Shown: positions 43,902 to 56,041, counted from the stretch's first letter. The stretch: 64,000 bases of DNA from Linum tenue (GCA_946122785.1 CAMGYJ010000008.1:2691742-2755741), one strand, 5' to 3'. Notes: a model not told the origin generated them from the sequence alone. Program-made: numbers and translations.

Positions 43902-46172
43902 TGTAACATCCCGTTCCGGCAAAACCCATATTTCGATCGCTAGAAAGTTCGCGATTTAAAATCGAGTGTTTTGACAATATTTCGGCGAAAATCGGATTAT
44001 CAATCGATCGGATAAGTATACGTATTAATTATATATATATATATATACGGTCTATTTAAATCTCCCACCCGTCCATTTAATTCACATTATCATCGCCCTT
44101 TTTCCATTTCTCCACCGAGAGGAAACCGAGAGCAGAGCAGCGCGCGGTGAGAACAGGGGAGCTCGGGGAGAATTTCCAAAGCTCCAATCTTGAGCCCTAG
44201 TGATCCAAAAATCCCGTAAGTAATGTCTAATTCATCTATTCATCGTGATTTATCGATTTAGAGCTTTAAAACGAGTTTTTGGTTCAGGAATTTCTTGAAT
44301 TCCCGATAAGCCAAATTAGGGTTTCGGAGTATCCGGAAGCCGGATTGAGCCTAAATTTCATATACGAGCTTCCTGCAGCGAGGTAATCAATCCTCTAGTT
44401 CTAATCCCTGAATTTCGGCTATTGTTTAGGCCGGGGTCCAAACCGCTGAATTTAGCTCCGGCCAGGGTTTGATGTGTTTTTATCAAGAATTTGGCCCGGA
44501 GCCAAGAACTAATATTGACGGGGATATTGCAGGGGATATTAGGACAGTCTCGGATTTTAATTCGGGGTTCGTTCGTGAAATTGACGTTTTAGTACGGGAG
44601 GCTAGAACCGGTGTTTTAACGACCAGAACTAGTGAGGGATTAGCACGGCATACCGGGTTTGTCGTATCACGATAATTATATTGATGCTTAGAATTGACCT
44701 AGGTGAATTAGAATGGCATAATAAGGGGTGTATGAACTTTTGTGCTATATGATGAATCATGGACTACCGTATGATATTATTGACTTGCCCTAATTTAGAT
44801 GGACATTGTTTATGCTGATGATTTCATACATGTTGCCATTTGTGGCTTAGCTGTTGATATGACTTCCTGGTTGTTCGATAATGTGTTTTGACATGATGTG
44901 ATATTATGGTTGCATTTGGATCCATAAGTGGGGGAATAAACTTCCCAAGGTGATATTATGATGTTTAAGGAGGATGACTTGCATGAGGGTTTATCCCGAG
45001 GAAGTGCAATTATACGACTCCTGGTTATGTTGAGCCAATTGTGGCCAGGTCAAGAATATGTCCAATTAACGAATTATGAGTAAGCAAGATGAGATATGGA
45101 TCATGTATAAGATTACCAAATAAGAGTGATTTGGTCTCATGGTCAATTACTTAGTAATTAGGGCTCCCCATGCTATTACTCCGTTATGATATGTTATGTC
45201 ACACCCCCTGATGTGGTGTTGACCGTTGATTCATCATGAGATATGACCACACCCAGAGTGGTGTTGAGTCCGATATGACCACACCCATAGTGGTGTCAGG
45301 TCCGATATGACTACACCGGCAGTGGTGGGTCCGATATGACCACATCCACGAGATGTTTGGTCCGTATTCCCGGGAGAGTAATTAGCATGGGAGTAGCCAG
45401 GCGCCTATAAGTAAAACATGATAAGACGCATATGCATAAGTCAAGGTGGTTGAGTCTTTTGCCTATTGGGATGTCAGATGGCTGAGGTCTGATCCTAGTG
45501 CTTTGGCTTGTTTGCTAGATGTATGGTAGGGGTATGCTCTGTTATGAACTCACGATGCTATGATTATCTCACTCAGCTATGAGCTTACCCTCTTTATCCT
45601 TTTTCTCTGCTTATGCCATGTGTAAGTAGATTATCAGCAGCAGCAGTAGATAAGTGTTAGGTGGGAGCTTAGCAAGAGTTGAAGGCAAAATGAGGTATGG
45701 TCTTCAACTATTCTGTGCTTGGACTACTACTCGGGATTTTGGCCAGTGATCCACACCTTTTTGTAAAAATGTTTTGAGAACGTTTTTCATGTGCATACTA
45801 GCTTCTGATGTAGTGTGAGATATCCATAGGTGTGGAAAGTTGATGATATGTGTATATTTATGTGGTTGTGTAAGTTATGACGACTATGATATGTATTAGT
45901 AAGGCATGCAGTTGTGGAGTATGAAAACTGTGACTATGGCTATGAAAGCCAATGTATATGGTTGTGAGTATATATGTTTGTCCATGAATGCTTGGATTTA
46001 GATGAATTATTTTGCAGGATTAGATGGAAGAACTGTTAGCCCATTACGCGAGTAATTCATGTCGAAATTTTAATTGGGTAAATTTTGATAATTAATGTAA
46101 CACCCAAGATTAATTCTGCTGCAATTGTATGAACAATATGATTAGGCAAAACGTATAGGGTAGGGTGTTACA
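43902..46172 (+). repeat. 3' LTR of element B
   Basis: 2271 bp, uninterrupted; it shows at about 45099-45110 the intact site into which C jumped in the other LTR. Ends GGTGTTACA. Confidence 0.95.
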
Positions 46173-46177
46173 CATTC

Positions 46178-46630
46178 TAATAGCAGGGGTTTGGTCGCTA
46201 CCCTAAGGAACCCTATGATCATTCATCTACCCTTGATTTTCCAGTTGGCGCTACCCAGTATAACCCTCAAATTCCCACCTAGTGTTAACTTATTTGTAGG
46301 CTAGTTAGGAAGAGTTGGGCGGCTTACCCAAGCATAATTAAGCATAAATGAAGCATTTATTCACTAAAACAAACTATCCATTCATAAACCCTAACAATTA
46401 CATCTACATTCAAAACCTAAATCTAGGGTTTGGGGTTTAACCCCTAGTACCTTGGAGAACTACCCCATAAAGGAGGGGGGAGAGAGAAGATACATGGAAG
46501 ATAGTAGAAGAAGTCTTGATGTGGGAGAGCTCCCTTCCTTCTTATCCTCATCTCCTTCCTTCGACTTCTCTCTCTTAAAACCAAAAATTCTCAATTAGTT
46601 TAAGCTCTCTAATATAGGGCCCTCCAAAGT
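46178..46630 (-). repeat. LTR of old element E, copy 2, right part
   Basis: Homologous to 16386-16468 joined to 22187 onward in copy 1, without the A and hAT insertions. Shows their empty sites at about 46257 and 46433. Homology fades after about 46630. Confidence 0.7.
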
Positions 46631-46756
46631 TCTCACTTGAGATGTAACGTTGTTTGATTGATTAATTGTTGATTGATCGAATAGGCCCATTATGTTTCGT
46701 CTTGCTCTGCGCGACAAGGATTGTGATTATTGCACGATGAAGGCATACAATCCCGA

Positions 46757-46878
46757 CTAGTGGTGTTTGGAAGATTCATTTCAATCAATGAATCAACAAA
46801 AACTAAAGGAACTACCCGGCAATGGGGATGAGTTTTTGTTGATTCATTGATTGAAATGAATCTTCCAAACACCACTAG
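46757..46878. repeat. Perfect 48-bp inverted repeat with 26-bp spacer
   Basis: Arms 46757-46804 and 46831-46878 are exact reverse complements over all 48 positions (CTAGTGGTGTTTGGAAG... against ...CTTCCAAACACCACTAG). The spacer is 46805-46830. Transcribed from either strand it would fold into a long perfect hairpin. No flanking duplication is obvious. The 61-codon frame crossing it is a by-product. Confidence 0.9.
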
Positions 46879-46921
46879 AATCGGTTGTGATAGTAGATAA
46901 ATTGAGCCTTAGGGCGCTGAT

Positions 46922-48205
46922 TGATAGGGCAAAAGCGTATATGCCAATTCCTATCTTGTAGTAATCCGGAAAGTCCGGGTATCGTCTCTCAGGGACTGGT
47001 ACAACCTTAAGTTCTATCAATTTTATAGAGCAAACTATAGGTGAAAATGGTTTAATGAGACTAATTATCTAAAAGCAAAATAATTAAACTAATTAAGCAA
47101 AGTAAATTGATCGGGAGAAATTCAATGGAGAAAGCTCTAGGAGAAACACCGGGATTCACTACCTATCCTATCCAGATTAATTCGCACATTCTAATCAATT
47201 TAATCCAACTCTCTATAGCCAGGATATCACTACTGTGCTAGCTATCCCTGTCGGGAATTGCTACATACTAAGCAATCAATTCAAATCCTACTGTCGTAGC
47301 TCAATGAGTTAATTATTTAGTCTGAAGACCGATATCTTATTTAAGACCGCATAGTACCTTATTTAATCCACTGTCGCTTCGATAAGTTACTATGTCACAT
47401 GAAACAGGTTCATTTATTAGGTTTTCACTGTCGCTAATAACCTAATTAACTACGATTCATTGTATTGGTGGCCAGTCAACACAAAGCATTAAGCAATTTC
47501 CTGCAATAGAGATTGGAAGAAAAAAATCATGAATCAATCCATCAAATCAAGAAATAGCTACATCCTATGGTGTTTCCCCCAGAAATCGGGGTTTAGTTCA
47601 TGACGAAAATAAAACACACAATCATATTTATAATCACCATCGTATTAATTAGAGCTAAAGGAAAAAATACTGAGATTATCGAACTTAATCCCGGCACCAG
47701 TTCCTTCTCGCTCCAATCGCTGATCGTCGCTCCGCGCCTGCTGCTTGCGACTTCTTGCTAGTCCCGCTGCGCTCTTTTTCCCAAGAATTCCGTCCCTTCT
47801 ATGCGTTGCTGCTTTCTTTTTGTCAAAGAAAATTCCGCCGTCCCAGACTCTCCCTCCTTTCCAGATAGCGTGTCCAACTCCTTCCAAATAATGGCCCCCT
47901 CTCAGAATTTTAGTTCCGTCCTCAAAGAATTTCCTGGCCCAAAATCTCCTCCTCCAGCCAATTCCTCTGGGCCTTGAGCCCAAGTGAGTAGTCCACTAGT
48001 AATTCGAGCCCTATTTATTGCTTTTGCACTCGCTCCTTTTTCGTGCTTTCTCCACCTGTATCATATAAAACTCATGGCACTAGGCAGTAATGGTTTTTCA
48101 ACCATTCTCGGGTTAGCGAGCCCTAAAATAGCACTAATGGGCTAAAACATACCATGAGATAATCACATAAAGTCCAAGAATTCGATATATTAAAGCCGAA
48201 TATCA
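46922..48205 (-). repeat. 3' LTR of element D
   Basis: 1284 bp; on the minus strand it starts TGATATTCGGC and ends CCCTATCA. The 112-codon frame inside is shared with the other LTR and is not a gene. Confidence 0.95.
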
Positions 48206-48242
48206 CAACCCCACACTCAATTGTTGCTTGTCCCTAAGCAAC
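48206..48242 (-). other. Polypurine tract and hairpin of element D
   Basis: On the minus strand stem GTTGCTT / AAGCAAC with loop AGGGAC (48242-48223), then AACAATTGAGTGTGGGGTTG against the 3' LTR. Confidence 0.8.
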
Positions 48243-49580
48243 GACTCAAAAGACACAAACACATAACCATCCAAAACAATGACACGCCACAGACTCACTA
48301 ATCAAAGCAAAACACAAAATTTCCTTGCACTCTTGTTGTAATCAGTAGTTTCTTTCTCAACGGACAAGTTGTGCTTTCATGGTCATACATTTCACCCCAC
48401 ACTCAAGGTCTTGCAACCCTTTAACATCGACTGACTCAAATCCACCAAAAACCCAAATAGCAACACTCAATTCTGATCGTCGATAGTGGGTGATTAACAA
48501 CTTATGGTGTAACAGTTATTAGGAGAATCTAACCACATCAGTGAGGTGCATATCTCGTGAGGACAATCTGGCTTACTCACACCAATCATAAGCAATTAAC
48601 AAAGCATGAGTCTCAAAAACTAATGGGGGAAGCCTTTCGCAAACATGATTTTAACTTTAAGCACATCACTACCTTCTATGACAAGGAAAGGCTTTCTCTC
48701 TTTCTGCTTTTGCTTGCCGAGTGGTCGTATTTAGTACAAGTGGGATTTATTTCTTACTACCGATGACCGAGCAAGAGCAATTTCTGCTTCTTAGCACTCG
48801 CATAAGGGCTTCTTTTAACTCCTTTTCCTCGATCCGTGTGGAGGGTCACTGCACATCCTCAAATGGCACTTCACTCAACTGGGGATCGTACGTACTTGAT
48901 AAGCAACATCGTACGGCCGTGAACCGATTCTCAATTGAATCTTTCCTCATCCCCATGTGCAATGAGTGATTGCCTCACACGATTTTGGCATTTTTACCCA
49001 CACTTTAATTGTTATGGCAACGTTCTTATATTTTACTTGTCAGGTAGTGTTTTCTCATTTTATAAAGATACAGTTCACCCCATCATAAAACCATCAAAAC
49101 AGAGAGACTCGTTTCAAAATCAAAAGCTCACAATTGATGCAAGTAAGCACGGTATCCAAACATGTCGAATGGTCAATGTTATCCACCTAACTACTTCACC
49201 AAAAGTCATTACACTATCCTCACAAAAGAGAATGTTGCTAAAAGAGTTTGCTCATTCAAAGCATATCAAGTCAGTCAAAACATCAAGCTCATTGTGAAGA
49301 ACTATGCAATTCAACACTAGTGGGGTGATTTCGATGATTTCATTCAAGCACAAACTCATTTCACACGCATCACACTCATTTACATCATGTTACCACAAGA
49401 GTACAAGGTTTTGTTTTTAATTTTCTGATTTTTTGGGTGTTTTTTGGCCATTAGCTTTGCACAGGCAGACTGCTTTTTGCACAGGCAAACTACATGCAGT
49501 TTGGCTGTGCTCAACCTAATGGCAAATTTTTTTTTGGGTTTTTTTTACCACATGCAATAGGGACAAACAAACACTAAGAC
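48243..49580 (-). other. Non-coding 3' internal region of element D
   Basis: No supported ORF. 49459-49510 has GCACAGGCA-N-GGCTGTGC half-sites that recall the GCACGGCC motif of A and C. Confidence 0.5.
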
Positions 49581-49581
49581 T

Positions 49582-49622
49582 CACCACCCCACACTCAAGA
49601 TGGAACATTGTCCCTAATGTTC
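49582..49622 (-). other. Mid-element hairpin plus purine tract of element D
   Basis: On the minus strand stem GAACATT / AATGTTC with loop AGGGAC (49622-49603), then CCATCTTGAGTGTGGGGTG. Same loop as the module at 48223-48242, different stem. Confidence 0.75.
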
Positions 49623-49691
49623 AACTCCTACTCTAAACATGCACGGGTTTGACACAACAAAAAAGAAAAAAATAAAGAAAAGAAAATTCAC

Positions 49692-49730
49692 CTTGGGTTG
49701 CCTCCCAAGAAGCGCTTGTTTAACGTCCTC
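49692..49730 (-). other. Post-gag hairpin motif of element D
   Basis: On the minus strand GGACGTTAAACAAGCGCTT leads into stem CTTGGG / CCCAAG with loop AGGCAA (49709-49692), about 34 nt after the gag-protease stop. Confidence 0.75.
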
Positions 49731-49751
49731 AGCCTAACGTTCATGGAGCTT

Positions 49752-52700
49752 TTAACCAATGGGTATGGAAAGGTATCCAGAATACCCTCCCGAGCAATGA
49801 TAGAATGCATAACCTCCATCCAACATATGAGTCACTTCTGCAGGGCCAGGTGTGCGAAAATTTGGTGTGACCTTCTTAGTTGGCATGTTGGATCCTTTAG
49901 TGAGGCGTAGGTGGTACTGCAGCGCCTCAAGCAAGTACTCTTCCTGTTCCAATGTCAGTGAAGAAGGAATAATAACAGGAAGATTGAAATCCTTACCCAA
50001 ATATCTATACTTGAGGTGATCTGGCAATGGTTTTAGTTCCAATTCCGGAGGCTGGATCCGAGATGGAACTATTGGCTTTGTAAACCCAACCTTTTCATCA
50101 CCTTCCACCTGCATAGGCAATGCTTCGAGCATTTGTGCCCTCTTTGACAAGGTTAGCTCATCAAGTTCATTATCAGAATCATCAAACTCAGAATCAGCAT
50201 CATAGTCATTGTTCAAAACCGCATCAGTGCATGATTTTATGACATCCACCGCAAACACATCACTAGAGTCATTAGGGTACTTACTTGCATGGTATACGTT
50301 GAATTTTACCTCTTCCCCACAGACTCTGAATGTCAGCTCGCCCTTTTGGACATCTATGAGAGCACCCCCCGTAGCTAGGAAGGGTCTCCCAAGAATGAGA
50401 GGTACTTCCTTGTCCTCCTCCATCTCCAGAATGACGAAGTCGGCGGGGAAGATGAACTTTCCCACCTTGGCTAGCACGTTCTCCACCACGCCTTTGGGGA
50501 TCTTTACTGATCGATCAGCCAGTTGTAGAGTGATGCGAGTCGGCTTGATCACATCTTGGAGTCCGAACTTCTTATAAACAGAATATGGCATGAGGTTTAT
50601 GCCGGCTCCAAGATCACAAAGCGACTTTGTAAACTCTGTCTCACCAAAAATACATGGGATGGTGAAGCTCCCTGGATCTTCACTCTTCTCTGGCAATTTA
50701 TTTTGGATCACAGCTAGGGGTGTGCAACGGTTTGGTTCGGTCCGGACCGGACCAAACTCATGAGAACCGCGGTCCATTAGTGAAAGACATGTTAGGATCA
50801 AGGACCGAACCATTCTTGCATTTGGTCCATTTGGTCCGGTTCGGTCCGGTCCAAATATGAGCTCGGTCCACCATTTCTTCAGTAATTATAAAATTCATGA
50901 GGATCAAGGACCGGACCGCATTTTACTCGGTCTGGTCCGGTCTTAACAACGGTTTGGTCCGGTGTGGTCCGATACGGACCATTCCATTGCACACCCCTAA
51001 TCACAGCACTACACTCTGGTGTGAGTGTTACTTTCTCCAAATCAGTCCATTTTCTCTTCTTTGTCAACAATTCCTTAAGAAATTTGGCATATGTGGGCAT
51101 TTGCTCAAGAGCTTCAGCTAGCGGAATGTCGATGTGCAATTGCTTGAAGAGATTCACAATTTTTTTGAAGTTAGGGTCCTCCAAGGGCTTCATCAACCTC
51201 TGAGGGAATGGTGCGGGTGGGTCATAAGGTTTTAGCTCCTCCCTCTTCGCATTTTCCCCTGTTGGTTTTGCACGGGCAGCATGCTTTTGCACAGGAAAAC
51301 TGTTTTCATTTTGCCTGTGCAAGGCTGATTCTTCATTTTCTGCACAAGATCTTTCTCCCGGTGCTTCCTCTTCTGCCTCTGGTGCCTTTTTCGAGCTTCT
51401 AGGGTCTTCCAAGGCCTTTCCACTCCTCAATGTCACTGCCACAACTTTAGCATCTTTTGGATTCCTCTCGGTATTAGCCGGTAATGTCCCAGGAATCCTG
51501 CCCTGCATATCCGCCAGATTTTGAGCCATCTGTCCTATCTGCCTCTCCATAGCTAGCATAGACGATTGTAAATTATTGTTGATGGCTAGCTGTTGAGTGA
51601 CAAATTGATCCAGGCCCTTCAGATTATTGTCGGTTTTCTGCATGTGAGCCAGAAGCAATTCTTCAAGTTGTGGTTTCTTCTCTGGTTAAGGTGGAGGTTG
51701 TTGTTTCTGCAGGCCTGGAGGTGGAATGTTGCGAGGACCAGTTGGGTTGTTGTTCGCCCAGGAAAAGTTAGGATGCTTCCTCCATTGCGGGTTATAGGTA
51801 TTTGAGTACATACCACCCTGGCCTTGATTTCGCTGATTGTTGATATAGTGCACATCTTCCATCTGATCAGCCACCAGTGGACATAGATCCCTATGATGAG
51901 CACCTTCACATAATTCGCAATAAGTAACCTCCTCCTGTCTACCAAGAGCCAACTTAGCCAGCCTTCGTTCGAGTGCATCAAACTTGGAATCCAGCTTAGC
52001 ATCAATCTTTGCTTCTAAACGTGCAACTCTGTCTATCTCATGCAAGCCTCCTCTCCTTCGAATGCCGGTCTCACTTCCCCATTCAGTATCTTCAGAGCAT
52101 ATCTTCTCCACCAGTTCATATGCTTCTGGTGCCTCCATTCTTGTGAAACCATTCCGGGAAGCATTATTCAAAGCATCTCGGTATTGTCTTCTGATTCCGT
52201 TGAAGAAAATGGAGATCACGTTCCAATCTTCAAGACCGTGGCTCGGGCATCTCATTAGAAGCTCCTTATAGTGCTCCCATGCCTCGGTCAGACTTTCATC
52301 CTCAGCTTGTTTAAAAGTGACAATTTCCTCTCGCCTCTTCATTGCCTTGGCAGGAGGAAAGTACTAATCCAAAAAGGTCTTCTCAAGCTGACCCCATGTT
52401 GTGATGGAACGGGGTGTCAAGTTCTGGAACCAGTGTGATGCATTCTCTAGCAGAGAAAATGAGAACATCCGAAGACGGATGTCATCATCAGACACAACCG
52501 GGCTCTTCATTGTGTTACAAATGCTTCCAAACCGGCGAAGATGTTCATGAGGATCCTCGGTGCTAGCCCCTGAGAAGGTGTACCCATTAGTGATCATATT
52601 GATGAAGGCTGGGGTAATCTCCATGTTTGCATCCCCAGCCGGAATGACAACACATGAAGCTCTGGCTCCAGTCCTCCGATTCAGACGAGCCCTGATCGAA

Positions 52701-52937
52701 CGATCCTGTTCTGCCATGATGTCTGGCTCGATGATGCGCGGTGGCGGTGTCGGTGGTGTCGGGATGACAGGTGGTGAAACCTGCCTTCTCGGTTGACGAT
52801 TCTGGGTTAGGGAAGGCCTAGGAGTTGTGGATGTGGTAGGCTGCTTCCCTAACTTGACCTGCTTCCTGTTCTGTCGGCAGGTCCTCTCTTATCTCTGGAT
52901 CAAGTGGCAGTAAATTGCCAGTTGTCCTCCTTGGCAT
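49752..52937 (-). pseudogene. Broken gag-protease of element D
   Basis: Starts at ATG 52937 (PRRTTGNLLPLDPEI). A one-base insertion near 52890 shifts the frame, which then runs in the phase of MAEQDRSIRARLNRR (52717). Capsid-like block HLRRFGSICNTMK and HWFQNLTPRSITTW; TAG at 52366-52364 just before YFPPAKAMKRREEIV; knuckle-like CELCEGAHHRDLC near 51920; TAA at 51688-51686. The protease DLGAGINLMP and ILGRPFLAT lie beyond the hAT element at 50715-50999. The jump in phase across that element equals its length plus 8 bp, so the insertion alone explains it. Without it the part from 52717 would be 891 codons, close to the 925 of element C. No pol. Confidence 0.9.
50707..51007. mobile_element. 285-bp hAT element inside gag-protease of element D
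   Basis: Element proper 50715-50999, inverted ends TAGGGGTGTGCAA...TTGCACACCCCTA, GGTCCGGT subterminal repeats, perfect 8-bp duplication ATCACAGC at 50707-50714 and 51000-51007. No ORF of its own. Confidence 0.95.
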
Positions 52938-53032
52938 GCACGAGGAGGATAAACCTGAAAAATTCACCTGCACACTAACACCCAGATCAAAATAGTTCAC
53001 TCACAAAAATCAACAAAAATAAGGTATGGCAG

Positions 53033-53050
53033 TCCCCGGCAACGGCGCCA
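53033..53050 (-). other. tRNA-Asp type primer binding site of element D
   Basis: TGGCGCCGTTGCCGGGGA on the minus strand, 6 nt inside the 5' LTR. Confidence 0.9.
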
Positions 53051-53056
53051 AAAACT

Positions 53057-54340
53057 TGATAGGGCAAAAGCGTATATGCCAATTCCTATCTTGTAGTAAT
53101 CCGGAAAGTCCGGGTATCGTCTCTCAGGGACTGGTACAACCTTAAGTTCTATCAATTTTATAGAGCAAACTATAGGTGAAAATGGTTTAATGAGACTAAT
53201 TATCTAAAAGCAAAATAATTAAACTAATTAAGCAAAGTAAATTGGTCGGGAGAAATTCAATGGAGAAAGCTCTGGGAGAAACACCGGGATTCACTACCTA
53301 TCCTATCCAGATTAATTCGCACATTCTAATCAATTTAATCCAACTCTCTACAGCCAGGATATCACTACTGTGCTAGCTATCCATGTCGGGAATTACTACG
53401 TACTAAGCAATCAATTCAAATCCTACTGTCGTAGCTCAATGAGTTAATTATTTAGTTTGAAGACCGATATCCTATTTAAGACCGCATAGTACCTTATTTA
53501 ATCCACTGTCGCTTCGATAAGTTATTATGTCACATGAAACAGGTTCAGTTATTAGGGTTTCACTGTCGCTAATAACCTAATAAACTACGATTCATTATAT
53601 TGGTGGCCAGTCAACACAAAGCATTAAGCAATTTCCTGCAATAGAGATTGGAAGAAAAGAATCATGAATCAATCCATCAAATCAAGAAATAGCTACATCC
53701 TATGGTGTTTCCCCCAGAAATCGGGGTTTAGTTCATGACGAAAATAAAACACACAATCATGTTTATAATCATCATCGTATTAATTAGAGCTAAAGGAAAA
53801 AATACTGAGATTATCGAACTTAATCCCGGCACCAGTTCCTTCTCGCTCCAATCGCTGATCGTTGCTCCGCGCCTGCTGCTTGCGACTGCTCGCTAGTCCC
53901 GCTGCGCTCTTTTTACCAAGAATTCTGTCCCTTCTATGCGTTGCTGCTTTCTTTTTGTCAAAGAAAATTCCGCCGTCCCAGACTCTCCCTCCTTTCCAGA
54001 TAGCGTGTCCAACTCCTTCCAAATAATGGCCCCCTCTCAGAATTTTAGTTCCGTCCCCAAAGAATTTCCTGGCCCAAAATCTCCTCCTCCAGCCAATTCC
54101 TCTGGGCCTTGAGCCCAAGTGAGTAGTCCACTAGTAATTCGAGCCCGATTTATTGCTTGTGCACTCGCTCCTTTTTCGTGCTTTCTCCACCTGTATCATA
54201 TCAAACTCATGGCACTAGGCAGTAATGGTTTTTCAACCATTCTCGGGTTAGGGAGCCCTAAAATAACACTAATTGGCTAAAACATACCATGAGATAATCA
54301 CATAAAGTCCAAGAATTCGATATTTTAAAGCCGAATATCA
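53057..54340 (-). repeat. 5' LTR of element D
   Basis: 1284 bp, same ends as the 3' LTR, about 30 substitutions apart. Confidence 0.95.
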
Positions 54341-54345
54341 CTGAT

Positions 54346-56041
54346 TATGCCACTGATTTCACCCACTAACTAGTGTCGCTCTAAGTCGGGAGGTTACCCT
54401 GTCAGCAAAGTAACAACCATCAAACTGCCTCATATAATTGGATACCCAATTCTAAGCCCTATAGACCTTTATATAGATTTCATATTAGGGTTTCTAGGAG
54501 AGAAACTTGGCTTTGATCCGTGATCTAGCCAATCATAAGTGTCCTTCCATAAAACTACTACTTCAGGATAACTTTGGACGCCTTACTGACGAAGTATGCA
54601 ACTTTCCCAAAATGATGAGCACGATGTTGTTTTGAATCATATACAACCTCCATAAAAGAAATGTCATCGGCGCTGAGCATCTAGTTCTTTGATGCGCGTC
54701 ATCTCTTCCTCTACGACAACTACTTACTAGGTTTTCCCAATGATATCTCATTTTAAGCGACCCTAATCAAGAGAAGTGGGTGGGAATCCCTCAATGCTAG
54801 GCGACATGCAAGAGGAAAGGCATAGTGGCATTGACATCATGATGTCATAAGTGACAACCACAAAGTGTGGTCCGTCATTGACTCATTTCCATTATCGCAT
54901 AAGCGCGAATAATACCCAACGATTGACCAATAGAAAAATGTATGATGTCATACCTCACTTTCCAAAGATAGGAAAGTGAATCTCCTTGGGAGAACCAAGG
55001 TACACATCATGTATCATTATCATGAGCTCGAGATAAGATATGGTCGGCAGACAAAGCCATGATGACCACCCCACACATTAGTTCCAATCATACCAAAGCT
55101 GTAAAGAAGTCTAAGAATGGAAAGAAAACCAACTTATAGCTTGTCACACGCGCATACGAGAGTTGAATCATGGTACAAGAAGAGGTTATACCCTTGATCC
55201 ATGGACTTCGATACATGTGTCTCTAACTCATCCATATAACCACAACACACCACCTAACTCCAACATCAATGCATAAAAGGATATGGAATGCTAAAAGGAT
55301 AGAACCATGGTAAGGATACGAGCACTCCATAACAAGCATACACAAGATAAATTAGTGAAGCATAGAGGTCCAAAGGCAAGTGAACACATGGTATAGCTAT
55401 GTATCTACGAGGCTTTGGACTAAAGATATTAAGGAAGGAGGAGTGGTGTAGCATGTTGAATGTGAAGAAGTGTGAGTGAGAGCCATATGATGGAGATGGG
55501 GCGTGCAAACAAAGCTAATGGAGAAATTCTCAAATCATGGTTGTTCATCAGAGACCATCATTCATTAGAAATTTCAAGAATGGTGCAATATCTAGAAAGC
55601 AGCTACAAAGTGCAAAGGAGGGTAGTAAAGAACCGTCTTGCACATCTTCAGTTGGCAGCATCCGATGTTTCCGTCCACCCTTGGGCTTGGGAGATGGAGG
55701 ACTAGCCTTCTTACCATTGCAGTTGCCTCACACATCAATAAGTCCTAACTTTCTTACCATTGGGGTTCAGAGAAATTCTCTAATCATGGTCGTTCATGGG
55801 TTAGAATCATGTCCTGCAGAAATATTCAGGACAAATGCATGATCAATAATTAATGGGACCGGATAATATAACAAAAAAAATTCATTAAGGGTAAATAAGT
55901 AAATTAACAAAAATAGCAAATTAAAATTAAATAAATAATACCCGATCCCTAATCCGCTCGTATGCAATTTTTTTCGTTCCTCCCAGCCTCATCTCCCGCT
56001 ATTCCTTCTTTCTTCCACCGCTCGCAAGTCCTCCTCTATTT
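54346..56041. other. Gene-free stretch
   Basis: Resumes the sequence interrupted by element D. No gene recognised. GAAATTCTC.AATCATGG occurs at 55524 and again at 55775 as a short direct repeat. The 77- and 101-codon frames near 55.5-55.8 kb have no recognisable motif. Confidence 0.4.

Larger units (their letters stand above)
26416..46177 (+). mobile_element. Element B: Tekay/Del-type chromovirus (Ty3) retrotransposon
   Basis: Element proper 26421-46172 with CATTC duplications at 26416-26420 and 46173-46177. Removing nested element C leaves about 9.57 kb. LTRs are about 2271 bp (TGTAACATCC...GGTGTTACA). It has an initiator-tRNA-Met primer site, a gag-pol frame, a chromodomain frame and a purine tract. 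LTRs show roughly 18-20 differences by hand. A frameshift between integrase and chromodomain and a lost gag start make this copy defective. Confidence 0.95.
46917..54345 (-). mobile_element. Element D: Athila-like retrotransposon with broken gag-protease and no pol
   Basis: Element proper 46922-54340 (7419 bp) with CTGAT duplications at 46917-46921 and 54341-54345. LTRs of 1284 bp differ at about 30 positions by hand, making it the oldest complete element here. tRNA-Asp type primer site at 53033-53050, purine tract beside the 3' LTR. Only gag-protease is present, broken by two nonsense codons, a frameshift and a hAT insertion. Confidence 0.95.

Noticed and set aside
47645..47983. 112-codon ORF on the minus strand, repeated at 53780-54118
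   Set aside because: Inside both LTRs of element D; no start context or domain; scattered changes without sign of protein constraint.
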